Counted from the stretch's first letter, positions 24,401 through 31,846 are shown. The stretch is DNA of 64,000 nt from JAHWKI01 sp035513575 (GCA_035513575.1 DATKBW010000181.1:1-64000), one strand, 5' to 3'. Notes: generated by a model from the letters alone, not told the origin. Program-made: numbers and translations.

Positions 24401-24565
24401 GCCGCGGACCGCGACCTGCGCGCCGGCGATGGGCTGCCCCGTCTGCGCGTCCGTGACCGTGCCACGAACCGCCGCCTGCTGTGCATGGAGTGCCTGTGGC
24501 GCGCCCACGAGCAGCAACGCTATTGCCGCCAGCATGGGCACGAAGGCTCCGCACGACTTCTTCAT
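21485..24565 (-). CDS. SusC/RagA-family TonB-linked outer-membrane protein
   Basis: The 1026-residue protein imports large nutrients across the outer membrane using TonB energy. It has a signal peptide (residues 1-29), a carboxypeptidase-regulatory-like domain ('VRGTVTDAQTGQPIAGAQVA'), a plug domain with the SusC-type repeats 'LQGKAAGVQVIQNAG' and 'PLYVVDGVPI', and a long 22-strand barrel. 'ILKDAAASAIYGSRGSNGVI' is the family signature. A short TonB-box-like 'EELVATGYA' precedes the plug. The barrel ends in 'RTITFGFQGTW' with a terminal aromatic. SD GGGAGG is about 8 nt upstream and a TTGACA-type promoter is 60 nt further. It forms an operon with SusD. Confidence 0.96.
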   Translation of the reverse strand: MKKSCGAFVPMLAAIALLLVGAPQALHAQQAAVRGTVTDAQTGQPIAGAQVAVRGTGIGTLTNNDGRFVLTSVPAGRLEIRVEYIGYSAQQQTITVAAGETATVDFEMGITAIQLEELVATGYAQQTRRELSSAISSVGNQDLENRVVASLDAALQGKAAGVQVIQNAGNPGNGITVRVRGSASISASNQPLYVVDGVPIFREDFGQLGLGGQDMSAITGLNPDEIESIDILKDAAASAIYGSRGSNGVIMITTKRGASGAPRITVNTSAGFQNAARVIDVLNTAEWMQYFADGMRYDGYTEARIQSRFDAFGVDPNIDTNWQEEVLRTAPVSNTQIALSGGTDRFKYFLSGTYFDQMGIILGSAYDRAAGRVNLDFQATDRLNVSASIALSQEDNDRIESDNSIVSAVTNAIANEPWVPVVDDEGNWSDWASYSNPVAVGREDYTNARTLRSFGNLTASYGLTSWLNLTGRAGFDVLALREHRWNSPLTPLTYGAGVGGVSRVANSWGQRSLLETFMTAHRYFGANEISATVGASVEMDDQERSFIRGEGFTSPELNWPGNAAEVAGYDGTAWEHNLMSYFARANYVFDERYVINASLRTDGSSRFGENQKFGVFPAISAAWILSNEAFMANVGLFSDLKLRASWGQTGNEAIGDFEYLGLVGTSNYGNLPGTNPTNLANPDLKWETTTEWNLGADMGLLSDRLGIVAELYSKDTDDLLLNRPVPSTSGYTSVLANIGGIRNSGVELTLRSLNLRPSRPGALEWTSEFNITRNRNEVTALYNGQPFGAGFMNWVEVGQPLGVFYAPEYIGVDEATGVAKYADLDDAGEYQYDANGDLEWTTFPGSNDRRVVGSPHPDFYGGLRNTLSFGGFDLMAFLEFSQGAEIYNAMRLYSDDGGYFLDNKFSQHVEDYWTPENTDGKNPSPSWFGSTGVWVESSRMIEDASYVRIGDVTLGYRLPAAVNNLVRTQSARLYVSGKNLHTWTEYSGYSPDNHWAGSGSASAVLGTDFYAYPQPRTITFGFQGTW

Positions 24566-24625
24566 GCGAGTGCCTCCCTGGATTGGGATTTTCGGGATTG
24601 GGAGCTGGGTTTTCTGCCCGCCCGC

Positions 24626-24655
24626 AACCTACGGGCGCGGCGCCTAACGTGTCAA
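24626..24655 (-). promoter_or_regulatory. Housekeeping-type promoter for SusC/SusD
   Basis: On the minus strand TTGACA (24655-24650) and TAGGTT (24631-24626) are separated by 18 nt. The -35 is a perfect consensus, the -10 is weak. The element ends about 60 nt before the SusC start and leaves room for a short leader. Confidence 0.6.
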
Positions 24656-24816
24656 ACGATCCCCTGGGTCGTGGCGTCCTCCCTTCCTTGCTTCGGGGGT
24701 CGGAACCGAAGGAGTGCCATCGCCCCCACAACGCGTCAGGCGCGGCGGCATGGACAGATCGTTCGCGGAGCCTACCTTTCACCGTCCCTGTTCGCAACCG
24801 CCCGGAGCGCTGCCTG

Positions 24817-25866
24817 GTGCCCATCCTCCTGTTCCTGCTCGGCCTCGCGCTGCTCGTCGCCGGTGCCGAGCTCCTCGTCCGCGGCGCCGGCCGCATCGCC
24901 CTCGCCGCGGGCATCTCGCCGCTGGTCATCGGGCTCACCGTCGTGGCCTTCGGGACCAGCGCGCCCGAGCTCGCGGTCACCACCTCGGCCTCCCTCCGCG
25001 GCGACCCCGACCTCGCCCTCGGCAACGTGGTCGGCAGCAACATCTTCAACGTGCTCTTCATCCTGGGAGCCTCCGCCCTCGTCGCCCCCCTCCTCGTCTC
25101 GCGGCGCCTCGTCCGCCTCGAGGTCCCCCTCCTCACCCTCTCCGCCGGCCTCGTCCTCGTCCTCGCCCTGGACGGCGCCATCTCCCGCATCGAGGGCGCC
25201 CTCCTGGTGACCGGCGCGTTCGCCTACACCGGGCTCCTGCTGCGCCAGAGCCGCCGCGAGCCGGAGCCCCCCGGCGACCAGCCCCACCGCGGCCGCGCCG
25301 GCATGCTCGTCGATCTCCTCCTCATCATCGCGGGCCTCGGACTCCTCGTCCTCGGCTCCCGCTGGCTCGTCGATGGCGCCCGCAATTTCGCCCTCGCCCT
25401 CGGCATCTCCGAGCTCGTCGTCGGCCTCACCATCGTGGCCATCGGCACCTCACTCCCGGAGCTCGCCACCTCCGTCATCGCCACCGTGCGCGGGCAACGC
25501 GACATCGCCGTCGGGAACATCGTCGGCAGCAACCTCTTCAACGTGCTCCTCGTCCTGGGCACGGCGTCGCTCGTGGCCCCCGGCGGCGTCCCTGCCCCCG
25601 CCGCCGCCATCCGGTTCGACATCCCCGTCATGGTCGGCGTGTCCGTCGCCTGCCTCCCCGTCTTCTTCTCGGGCCTCCGCATCGCCCGCTGGGAGGGCGC
25701 CCTCTTCCTCGGCTTCTATCTCGCCTACACCGCCTACACCATTCTCGCCGCCACCCACCACGACGCCCTCGAGACCTTCCGCGGCGCCATGCTCTTCTTC
25801 GTCCTCCCGCTCACCGCCGTGACCCTCGGCGTGATCGCGCTGAAGGAGCGGGCAGGGCAGGGCTGA
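24817..25866 (+). CDS. Na+/Ca2+ exchanger, CaCA family (YrbG type)
   Basis: The GTG at 24817 (GGAG 9 nt upstream) begins 'VPILLFLLGLALLVAGAELL'. The 349-residue protein has the ten-helix inverted-repeat plan of calcium/sodium antiporters. Repeat 1 is 'GLTVVAFGTSAPELAVTT' with 'GNVVGSNIFNVLFILG'; repeat 2 is 'GLTIVAIGTSLPELATSV' with 'GNIVGSNLFNVLLVLG'. These contain the conserved acidic residue and the G-S-N-x-F-N that form the ion sites. A polar loop after helix 5 is short, so there is no regulatory Ca2+ domain. A paralogue of the same plan lies at 53377-54471. It is divergent from SusC and probably monocistronic. Confidence 0.94.
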   Translation: MPILLFLLGLALLVAGAELLVRGAGRIALAAGISPLVIGLTVVAFGTSAPELAVTTSASLRGDPDLALGNVVGSNIFNVLFILGASALVAPLLVSRRLVRLEVPLLTLSAGLVLVLALDGAISRIEGALLVTGAFAYTGLLLRQSRREPEPPGDQPHRGRAGMLVDLLLIIAGLGLLVLGSRWLVDGARNFALALGISELVVGLTIVAIGTSLPELATSVIATVRGQRDIAVGNIVGSNLFNVLLVLGTASLVAPGGVPAPAAAIRFDIPVMVGVSVACLPVFFSGLRIARWEGALFLGFYLAYTAYTILAATHHDALETFRGAMLFFVLPLTAVTLGVIALKERAGQG

Positions 25867-25879
25867 CCGCGTCTGGCGC

Positions 25880-25899
25880 GGGGAAGCGGCCAGCTCCCC
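25880..25899 (+). terminator. Weak terminator-like hairpin
   Basis: GGGG-A-AGC (25880-25887) can pair with GCT-CCCC (25893-25899) around a 5-nt loop, leaving one bulged A. It is followed by CCCTTTCC. It lies 13 nt after the exchanger stop and before the PadR gene. Confidence 0.3.
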
Positions 25900-25965
25900 C
25901 CCTTTCCAGCCAACCCTTTTCGCCCCATTGTTGTCGAACATCTAGGTAACCGGAACGAGGACGAC

Positions 25966-26295
25966 ATGGCCGGAAAGAAGACGGAGCTGCTCCAGGGGAG
26001 CCTGGACCTGCTGATCCTGAAGACGCTGTCGGTGGATGCGCTGCACGGGTGGGGGATCTCGAAGCGGATCCGGCAGTGGTCGAGCGGGGTGCTGGAGGTG
26101 AACCAGGGGTCGCTGTACCCGGCGCTGTACCGGCTGGAGGAGCAGGGTCTGGTGGAGGGGGAGTGGGGTGTCAGCGAGGAGGGCCGGCGGGCGAAGTTCT
26201 ACCGGCTGACGGGGTCGGGTCGGCGGCGGCTGGCGGAGGAGCGGGAGGGTTGGCGGCGGTTTTCTGGGGCGGTGGAAGCGATCCTGGCGACGTGA
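25966..26295 (+). CDS. PadR-family transcriptional regulator
   Basis: The 109-residue protein is a minimal PadR: 'LLQGSLDLLILKTLSVDALHG' at the start (first helix), then the winged helix with 'VNQGSLYPALYRLEEQGLVE' as recognition helix and wing entry, and 'GRRAKFYRLTGSGRRRL' as wing. A GAGG lies about 7 nt before the ATG. PadR genes of this short type commonly stand just before long ADOP permeases in Acidobacteriota and Gemmatimonadota, as here (35 nt gap). The AT-richer stretch 25927-25950 upstream is the likely promoter/operator region, but I see no clean dyad. It probably represses its own operon. Confidence 0.93.
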   Translation: MAGKKTELLQGSLDLLILKTLSVDALHGWGISKRIRQWSSGVLEVNQGSLYPALYRLEEQGLVEGEWGVSEEGRRAKFYRLTGSGRRRLAEEREGWRRFSGAVEAILAT

Positions 26296-26330
26296 GCGGG
26301 CCGGTGGACACGGGGAGAGGAGCTCGTGGT

Positions 26331-29009
26331 ATGGGCGTTCTGAAGCGGTGGGTGCGGCGGTGCGCGCGGCTGTTCGGCGCGGCCGGTGGCGTTGCGGAGC
26401 GGTCGATGGAAGACGAGATGCGCTTCCATCTGGAGCTGGAGGAGCGGGACCTGGTGGCGCGGGGCCATACGCCGGCGGAAGCCCGTCGTCTGGCGCGGGT
26501 CCGGTTCGGTGGGGTGGAGCGGTACAAGGAGGAGGGGCGTTACGCCCGGGGGCGGGTTGCGGAGGACGCGATGCAGGATGTCCGCTACGCGATGCGGGGG
26601 GTGCGGCGGCGGCCGGGGTTCTCGGCGGCGGTGGTGGCGACGCTGGCGGTGGGGATCGGCGCGACGACGGCGGTGTGGTCGGTGGTGGACGCGGTGATCC
26701 TGAGCCCGCTCCCCTTCCCGGCGGCGGAGCGGCTGGCGCGGATCCAGGTGTGGTTCAGCGGTGAGGAGGGTGCGCTCTCGCCGGCGGAGTACCTGGACTA
26801 CCGGCGGGGGGGCGGGGAGGTGTTCTCGGCCATGGGCGCCTACGTCCAGGGGTCGGTGACGGTGGCGGGTGGAGAGGGGAGCGGGGCGGAGCGGGTGGAG
26901 GCCGCCTACGTGGCGGCCGACCTGTTCCCCGCCCTCGGGGTGGCGCCGCTGGTGGGGCGGCCGTTCACGGCAGGGGAGGAGCTCGGGGGCGAACGGACGG
27001 TCGTGGTCTCGGAGGGTTACTGGCGCGGGCGGCTCGGCGGGTCCGCGGACGCGGTCGGGCGAGCGCTCACGCTGAACGGTGAGCCGTTCACGGTCGTGGG
27101 TGTGATGCCGGGGTCGTTCCGGCTGCCGGAGAACATGGTCACGGGCGCGTGGCCGGCGGTCTATGTGCCGCTGCGGATCGACCCGGACACGACGTACCGC
27201 CGGGGGAGCCACTTCCTCCAGGCGGCGGCGAGGCTGCGAGACGGGGTGCCGCTGGCGCGCGCGGCGGAAGCGGTGGAGGGGGTGACGGCGCGATTCAGCG
27301 CGGATTTCCCGAACGACTACGAGCCGGAGATGGCGTACCGCGCGACGGCGGTTCCGCTGCGGGAGGCGGTGGTGGGGGACGTGCGGCCGGCGGTGGCGGT
27401 GGCCTTCGGGGCGGTGCTCCTGGTGCTGCTGGTGGGCGCGGCGAACGTGGCCGCGCTGCTGCTCGCCCGAGGCGAGGCGCGGAAGGGAGAGATCGCGCTG
27501 CGCGCGACGCTGGGCGCCCGCCGTCCCCGACTGGTGCGTCAGCTCGTGGCCGAGACGCTGGTCCTCGGGATCCTGGGCGGCATCCTCGGCGTCGCGCTGG
27601 CCTGGCTGGCGATCCGGGGGCTCGTTGCGCTCGGGCCGCCCGGGATCCCGCGCCTGGAGGAGGTGGCCATCCATGGGAGGGTCCTGGCGTTCGCGGGCGG
27701 GCTCTCCGTGCTCTGCGGGCTCCTCTTCGGGCTGGTCCCCGCCTTCCGCGTCGCCTCCGACGGCGCGGTGGTCGCGCTGAGGCAAACGGGGGCCCGGACC
27801 ACGGGCGGCGGTCGGACGCTCCGGCGGGCCCTCGTCGTGGCCGAGGTGGGTCTGGCGCTGGCGCTCCTCACCGGCGCGGGGCTGCTGGGGCGGTCCATGG
27901 CGGAGCTGCTCGCCGTCGACACCGGGCTCCGCCTGGAGGACGTCGTCGCGACGCAGTTCACGGTGGCCGCGCCGGCGTACCCGGAAGAAGCGCGGGTGCG
28001 GGAATTCGTGGCCGCGGCCGTGGACCGGGTGTCGTCGCTTCCGCAGGTGGAGGCGGCCGGGGCCGTGACGAACCTGCCGCTGGCCGCGGGCATCGGCGAT
28101 GTGGGTGTGGAGGTCCCGGGAAAGGACATCCCGGGTGATGGCAACCTCGATGTGGACTGGCAGGCGGCGACGCCCGGGTACGACCGCGCGGTGGGCCTCC
28201 GGCTGCTCGCGGGCCGCTGGATCGACGACACGGACCGCAGCGACGCCCCCGGGGCGGTGGTGATCAACCGGGCGTTCGCCGAGACGTGGTGGCCGGAGGG
28301 GGATGCGGTCGGCGCCACGGTACGGCTGACCGCCGAAACGGCGCCCGGCGAGGCGCGGGTGGTGGGGATCGTCGAGGACGTGAAGCACGAGGGGCCCGCG
28401 GCGCCCGCCCGGCTCCAGATCTACATCCCGCACCGGCAGTTCGGGTTCTGGTACGGCCAGGGCCCGGCGCGCAGCATGACGCTCGTGGCGCGGACGCTGC
28501 CGGGCGCGGCGACAGCCCCCGGGGCGATCCGCGGCGCGTTCTCGGCGCTGGACCCCGAGCTCGGCCTCGGCCCGTTCACGACGCTCGGGGGCGCGTACCG
28601 CGAGATCCTGTCCGGACCCACCCTGCTCGCGGCGCTCATGGCCACGTTCGCCGCCATCGCGCTCCTCCTGGCCGCCATCGGCGTGTACGGCGTGATCGCG
28701 TTCGGGGTAGGGCAGCGCCGGCGGGAGTTCGGGATTCGACTGGCCCTCGGCGCGCGGTCCCGCCGCGTGGCCGCCGGGGTGGTCCGGGAGGGCGCGCTGC
28801 TGGCGGCGCTGGGCATCGCCGTGGGGCTGGCTGGATCGCTCCTGCTCTCCGGCGCGCTCCGGTCGCTGCTCTTCGGCGTGTCCGCCACCGACCCGGCCGT
28901 GCTGGCGGGCGGCGCCGCGGTGCTGATGGCGGCCGCGCTCCTGGCGAGCTGGCTGCCGGCCAGGCGGGCGGTGCGCGTCGACCCCGCGGAGGCGCTCCGT
29001 GAGGAATGA
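26331..29009 (+). CDS. ADOP-type ABC transporter permease (MacB-like, duplicated)
   Basis: The ATG at 26331 follows GAGAGGAG (26315-26322). The 892-residue protein has an N-terminal cytoplasmic helical prefix ('SMEDEMRFHLELEERDLVAR' and on), then two MacB-type units, each a periplasmic MacB core domain and an FtsX permease domain. 'DVRYAMRGVRRRPGFSAAVV' opens the first unit; 'LLLARGEARKGEIALRATLG' and 'GQRRREFGIRLALGARSRR' are the coupling-helix regions of the two FtsX domains. The C-terminal 'ARRAVRVDPAEALR' is typical. ADOP permeases lack an adjacent ATPase, as here. The substrate is unknown; peptide, antibiotic or lipoprotein-related export has been suggested for the wider MacB group. It is co-transcribed with PadR. 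Confidence 0.93.
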   Translation: MGVLKRWVRRCARLFGAAGGVAERSMEDEMRFHLELEERDLVARGHTPAEARRLARVRFGGVERYKEEGRYARGRVAEDAMQDVRYAMRGVRRRPGFSAAVVATLAVGIGATTAVWSVVDAVILSPLPFPAAERLARIQVWFSGEEGALSPAEYLDYRRGGGEVFSAMGAYVQGSVTVAGGEGSGAERVEAAYVAADLFPALGVAPLVGRPFTAGEELGGERTVVVSEGYWRGRLGGSADAVGRALTLNGEPFTVVGVMPGSFRLPENMVTGAWPAVYVPLRIDPDTTYRRGSHFLQAAARLRDGVPLARAAEAVEGVTARFSADFPNDYEPEMAYRATAVPLREAVVGDVRPAVAVAFGAVLLVLLVGAANVAALLLARGEARKGEIALRATLGARRPRLVRQLVAETLVLGILGGILGVALAWLAIRGLVALGPPGIPRLEEVAIHGRVLAFAGGLSVLCGLLFGLVPAFRVASDGAVVALRQTGARTTGGGRTLRRALVVAEVGLALALLTGAGLLGRSMAELLAVDTGLRLEDVVATQFTVAAPAYPEEARVREFVAAAVDRVSSLPQVEAAGAVTNLPLAAGIGDVGVEVPGKDIPGDGNLDVDWQAATPGYDRAVGLRLLAGRWIDDTDRSDAPGAVVINRAFAETWWPEGDAVGATVRLTAETAPGEARVVGIVEDVKHEGPAAPARLQIYIPHRQFGFWYGQGPARSMTLVARTLPGAATAPGAIRGAFSALDPELGLGPFTTLGGAYREILSGPTLLAALMATFAAIALLLAAIGVYGVIAFGVGQRRREFGIRLALGARSRRVAAGVVREGALLAALGIAVGLAGSLLLSGALRSLLFGVSATDPAVLAGGAAVLMAAALLASWLPARRAVRVDPAEALREE

Positions 29010-29086
29010 CGGGACGGTGTGGAACTCCCGGGGGCTCGCGGGGCATACAACCAGTCCACCTCCTCCTGCCGACAGGGGCTTTCAGC

Positions 29087-29629
29087 ATGCGACGCACGCG
29101 CTCACGCCTTCCGCGCTCCCGGACCCTCGCCGGCGTTCCGCTGGTCTTCCTGCTCGCGCTGTGCGCGGGGGTGGCGCCCGACCGGGCCGCTGCCCAGGAT
29201 GACGGGATCGCCCTCGGTAGCGTGGTCCAGCCCTTCACCATCGAGGATCTCGACGGGGAGGCGGTGGACCTCGCGGAGGTGATCGGCCGGAAGCCGGTGC
29301 TGGTGGAGTTCTGGGCCACCTGGTGCCCGGTCTGCCGCGTCCTCGACCCGAAGCTGGCGGCGGCGCACAGCCGCTTCGGTGACGAGGTGGAGTTCCTGGT
29401 GGTGGCCGTGGGCGTGGGGCAGCGCAAGGAGCAGATCGCGGCGCACATCGCCCGCCACCCGGTGGCCGGGCGGCTCCTGTGGGATGGCCGCGGCGCCGCC
29501 GCCCGGGCGTTCGAGGCGCCCGGGACCGGGTACGTCGTCCTGCTGGACGCGGCCGGGAAAGTGGTGTGGACCGGCACGGGTACCGGCCAGGACATCGACG
29601 GGGCCCTTCAGCGGCTCGTTTCCAGGTAG
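29087..29629 (+). CDS. Secreted TlpA-like thioredoxin-fold protein
   Basis: The start 'MRRTRSRLPRSRTLAGVPLV' gives a good signal peptide cleaved near 'AAAQDD'; in-frame sequence upstream is not convincing, and AGGGG lies 9 nt before the ATG. The 180-residue product has the TlpA/ResA plan: 'QPFTIEDLDGEAVDLAEVIG', then the redox site 'FWATWCPVCRVLDPKL' (WCPVC), the cis-Pro region 'APGTGYVVLLDAAGKVVW', and a C-terminal helix. It should act as a periplasmic thiol-disulfide reductase. It is 77 nt after the permease and may be read with it. It converges on a gene for a probable Sec-peroxiredoxin, another thioredoxin-fold protein. Confidence 0.92.
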   Translation: MRRTRSRLPRSRTLAGVPLVFLLALCAGVAPDRAAAQDDGIALGSVVQPFTIEDLDGEAVDLAEVIGRKPVLVEFWATWCPVCRVLDPKLAAAHSRFGDEVEFLVVAVGVGQRKEQIAAHIARHPVAGRLLWDGRGAAARAFEAPGTGYVVLLDAAGKVVWTGTGTGQDIDGALQRLVSR

Positions 29630-29667
29630 GACCCGCAGAACACGGACCGTCCCGGCGGCGGAATGAG

Positions 29668-29695
29668 GAACGGCTCCCTCACGCGGGAGCCGTTC
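29668..29695. terminator. Bidirectional terminator hairpin
   Basis: GAACGGCTCCC (29668-29678) and GGGAGCCGTTC (29685-29695) pair perfectly over 11 bp with a 6-nt loop. The hairpin lies between the convergent TlpA-like gene (stop 29629) and the peroxiredoxin gene (stop 29697). TT follows on the plus strand. A two-way terminator is the natural reading. Confidence 0.8.
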
Positions 29696-29696
29696 T

Positions 29697-30281
29697 TCAG
29701 TTCAGGCGGTCGATGACGGCGGCGAGCTCCTCGTAGGCGGTCGGGTCGACCTCCCGGAAGGGCGTGGCCGCGTAGGCGATCCGGCCGTCGGGCCCGATGA
29801 CGAAGAGGTTCCGGTTCGTGCCGGTGCGCTCGCCGCGGGCGTACATGGCGCCGTAGCGGTTCGCCACCTCGAGGTCGGCGTCGCTCGCCATGAGGAACGG
29901 GAACTCGTCGTCCCGGGCCCAGGCGGCCAGCTCCTCGATGGGATCGGCGCTGATGGCGATGAGCACGACGCCGCGGCCGAGGTTGAAAGTCTGCGCGTAC
30001 TGATCACGGTACGCGTGCATTTGAACCGTTCAGCCGCGTGTTCTCGCCCGGAAGAAGAACGCGAGCACCACGGTCTTCCCCTCGTATGCCGCGAGCGTCA
30101 CCGGCTCGGCGAGGAGGCCGTGGCGCGTGGCGCCCGGCATCGAGAAATCGGGCGCCACCGCGCCGACGCGCAGGGGCTCCGGAACGGTGGGGGCGTCCTG
30201 TGCCGAAAGCGACCGGTGCGCGGAAGCCGCGGCCGCGATGGCGAGGGCCAAGGCCGTGAAGGTCGGGAGGTACCGTCGCAT
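29697..30281 (-). CDS. Peroxiredoxin (AhpC/TSA) with probable selenocysteine at the active site
   Basis: Read through one in-frame TGA (30032-30030), this is a 194-residue exported peroxiredoxin. 'MRRYLPTFTALALAIAAAAS' is the signal peptide; 'VGAVAPDFSMPG' opens the Prx fold; 'TVVLAFFFRARTRG' is followed by the TGA (residue 84) and then 'TVQMHAYRDQYAQTF', 'GVVLIAISADPIEELAAW', 'FLMASDADLEVANRYGAMY' and 'NLFVIGPDGRIAYAAT'. The TGA takes the place of the peroxidatic Cys in the T-x-x-C motif, and both sides are in the same frame. A SECIS-like hairpin lies 14 nt after it. Together these favour selenocysteine over a broken gene. It should reduce peroxides in the periplasm. No selenium genes lie in the window. 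An AGAGAGAG precedes the ATG. Confidence 0.8.
29994..30015 (-). promoter_or_regulatory. Putative bacterial SECIS element
   Basis: On the minus strand CGCGTAC (30015-30009) and GTACGCG (30000-29994) form a perfect 7-bp stem with the 8-nt loop CGTGATCA. The stem begins 14 nt after the TGA, so the loop begins 21 nt after it. A G stands at loop position 2. Spacing, stem length and the early G fit what I remember of the bacterial SECIS consensus. It lies inside the coding sequence, as bacterial SECIS elements do. Confidence 0.72.
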
Positions 30282-30294
30282 GGCTCTCTCTGGT

Positions 30295-30314
30295 TTGGGG
30301 GTCTCTCCCCCCAA
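30295..30314 (-). other. Intercistronic hairpin before the Sec-peroxiredoxin
   Basis: TTGGGGG (30295-30301 on the plus strand) pairs with CCCCCAA (30308-30314) over 7 bp with a 6-nt loop. It lies between the stop of the upstream gene (30321) and the peroxiredoxin ATG (30281). No T-run follows on the minus strand, so attenuation, RNA processing or simple stabilisation are all possible. Confidence 0.45.
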
Positions 30315-30320
30315 GATACG

Positions 30321-30953
30321 TCAGCCGCCGTCTTCCGCCAGGCGCAGGGGGGCGCGGAGCCGGGGATGCAGGGGCTCCACGACGGTTTCGGGGCTCGGAT
30401 CCTCGCCGTGGACGGGCGCCTCGGCGAGCACCCTCAGCCGGACCATCTCGGCCATCGTCGGCCGCAGGGCCATCGTGTCCGCATAGATCTCCACGGCCTC
30501 CTCCGGCGACCCCGCGTCGAAGAGGATGTGGGCGAACCGGAGGGCGTTGTGGACGTGGACCTCGAGCACCGCCAGCTCCACGCGGGCCGCATGGCGGTCC
30601 ACCCACTCCCGCAGCTCGGTATGGACGCGACCGCGGAAGCGGTGAGCGGCACGGCGGAAGATGGAGCGGGGCGGCTGGAGGCGGGCACGGGAGGCGCCCT
30701 CGGGATCACGCCCGAGGGCGACGAGGACGCGCTCGGTCAGCTGCCGGAGCTCCCCTTCCTTCAGGTAGTGGAGCCGGCCATAGGCGCCGAGGATGCGCTC
30801 GAGGGGCACCCGGTCGCCGGCCTCGTCGAGGAGCTCCAGAGCGAAACGGACGTGCTCCGTGAGCACCGCCTCGCCCGCGACGGCGGTGGCGATGTGGAGC
30901 TGCTCACGGGTCTGGTCGACAAGGCTGCTGTGCCGACGGAAAGGTCGTCGCAT
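30321..30953 (-). CDS. Helical protein of unknown function
   Basis: The start is at 'MRRPFRRHSSLVDQTREQLH', with a GGGAG just upstream; longer readings enter the Arg/Pro-rich noise of the gap. The 210-residue product is soluble and predicted mostly helical: 'LTEHVRFALELLDEAGD', 'GELRQLTERVLVALG', 'ARVELAVLEVHVHNALRFAH', 'EEAVEIYADTMALRPTMAEM'. The last of these is reminiscent of a TPR-like helix pair. I do not recognise a family. It precedes the peroxiredoxin on the same strand by 39 nt and may be co-transcribed with it. The 215-nt gap upstream (30954-31168) has a 6-bp hairpin at 31122-31138 and nothing else I can name. Confidence 0.7.
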   Translation of the reverse strand: MRRPFRRHSSLVDQTREQLHIATAVAGEAVLTEHVRFALELLDEAGDRVPLERILGAYGRLHYLKEGELRQLTERVLVALGRDPEGASRARLQPPRSIFRRAAHRFRGRVHTELREWVDRHAARVELAVLEVHVHNALRFAHILFDAGSPEEAVEIYADTMALRPTMAEMVRLRVLAEAPVHGEDPSPETVVEPLHPRLRAPLRLAEDGG

Positions 30954-31168
30954 GGCGGTCTCCCGAAGAGAGTCGCGGGTTAATGCGCAACGGCCGTACC
31001 CCGCGCGCGAGCCCGGAGCCCCGACGGGCGCAAGTCGTTGGGCGCCGTGTACGAGCGGGAGCGCAGCCCCGCCAGCGGAGCCCATGCGGCGGCGCGCGGG
31101 GGGCGCACTTTGTTTCCGCCGCCGGCAGATTTTGCCGGACGAAGGGCGCGCGTCGCGCACGCGCGGCA

Positions 31169-31846
31169 TCAGTCTTCCAAACGCTCTTCTGCCCGCTCTT
31201 CTGCCCGCTCTCCGTCGGAGTCCGGCGCCCCGGCGTCCTCGACCCGGGCGCCCCCGGCCGTCAGCGCCGCCACCCCGTCGCGGAACCGCGCCACCTCCGG
31301 AACGGGGACAGCGAATACGAGGGTGACGTGGATGCCGTACTCCTCGGCCTCGACCGCGGCGTCCACGTCCGCGGCGAGGCGGAGGAGGGGGTCGCGGGCG
31401 GGGTAGTCGCAGACGACCCGGAGCCGGGACCGTTCCACGCGCTCCGCCCGTGGCATGGATGCGAGGGCGTGGGCGACGGCGCCCGCGTACGCGCGCCCGA
31501 GCCCGCCCTTCCCGAGCTTGACGCCGCCGAACCAGCGCGTGACCACGGCGGCGATCTCGCCGACGCCGGAATGGAGGAGGGTCTCGAGGATGGGGCGGCC
31601 GGCGGTGCCGTGGGGCTCGCCATCGTCGCTCATGCCGACCACCGCCGTGGAGCCGGGCGGCCCGGCGACGAAGGCCCAGCAGTTGTGGGTGGCGTCCGGG
31701 AACTCGGCGCGGATCGCCGCGATGAAGACCTCCGCCTCCTCCCGGGTCGCGGCGCGGCCGACGGTGGTGAGGAACCGGCTGCGCCGCACCTCCTCCTCCA
31801 CGCGGTAGCGCGCGGCGGGAACGGGGTAGCGGGCGGGGACGGTCAT
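31169..31846 (-). CDS. yigZ: IMPACT/YigZ-family protein
   Basis: The start is at 'MTVPARYPVPAARYRVEEEV'. The 225-residue protein has the IMPACT domain: 'RSRFLTTVGRAATREEAEVF', 'DATHNCWAFVAGPPGSTAVV', then 'MSDDGEPHGTAGRPILETLL' and 'VTRWFGGVKLGKGGLGRAY', all strongly conserved. A smaller C-terminal domain with a ferredoxin-like fold follows. E. coli YigZ has a related plan; eukaryotic IMPACT binds GCN1, while the bacterial role is unclear. The last residues repeat 'AEER', encoded by short DNA direct repeats near 31190. It is divergent from the fatty acid desaturase. Confidence 0.94.
   Translation of the reverse strand: MTVPARYPVPAARYRVEEEVRRSRFLTTVGRAATREEAEVFIAAIRAEFPDATHNCWAFVAGPPGSTAVVGMSDDGEPHGTAGRPILETLLHSGVGEIAAVVTRWFGGVKLGKGGLGRAYAGAVAHALASMPRAERVERSRLRVVCDYPARDPLLRLAADVDAAVEAEEYGIHVTLVFAVPVPEVARFRDGVAALTAGGARVEDAGAPDSDGERAEERAEERLED

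Noticed and set aside
29697..30314. Two separate genes, or a simple nonsense pseudogene, in place of one peroxiredoxin
   Set aside because: The halves are in the same frame, both parts are undamaged, the TGA lies exactly at the catalytic Cys and a SECIS-like hairpin follows. A pseudogene remains possible until selenium genes are confirmed.
31122..31138. A 6-bp hairpin (CCGGCA/TGCCGG) downstream of the YigZ-type gene as a terminator
   Set aside because: The stem is short and no T-run follows on the minus strand.
30954..31168. An RNA gene in the gap before the unknown helical protein
   Set aside because: No tRNA cloverleaf, T-loop sequence or other known RNA pattern is present.
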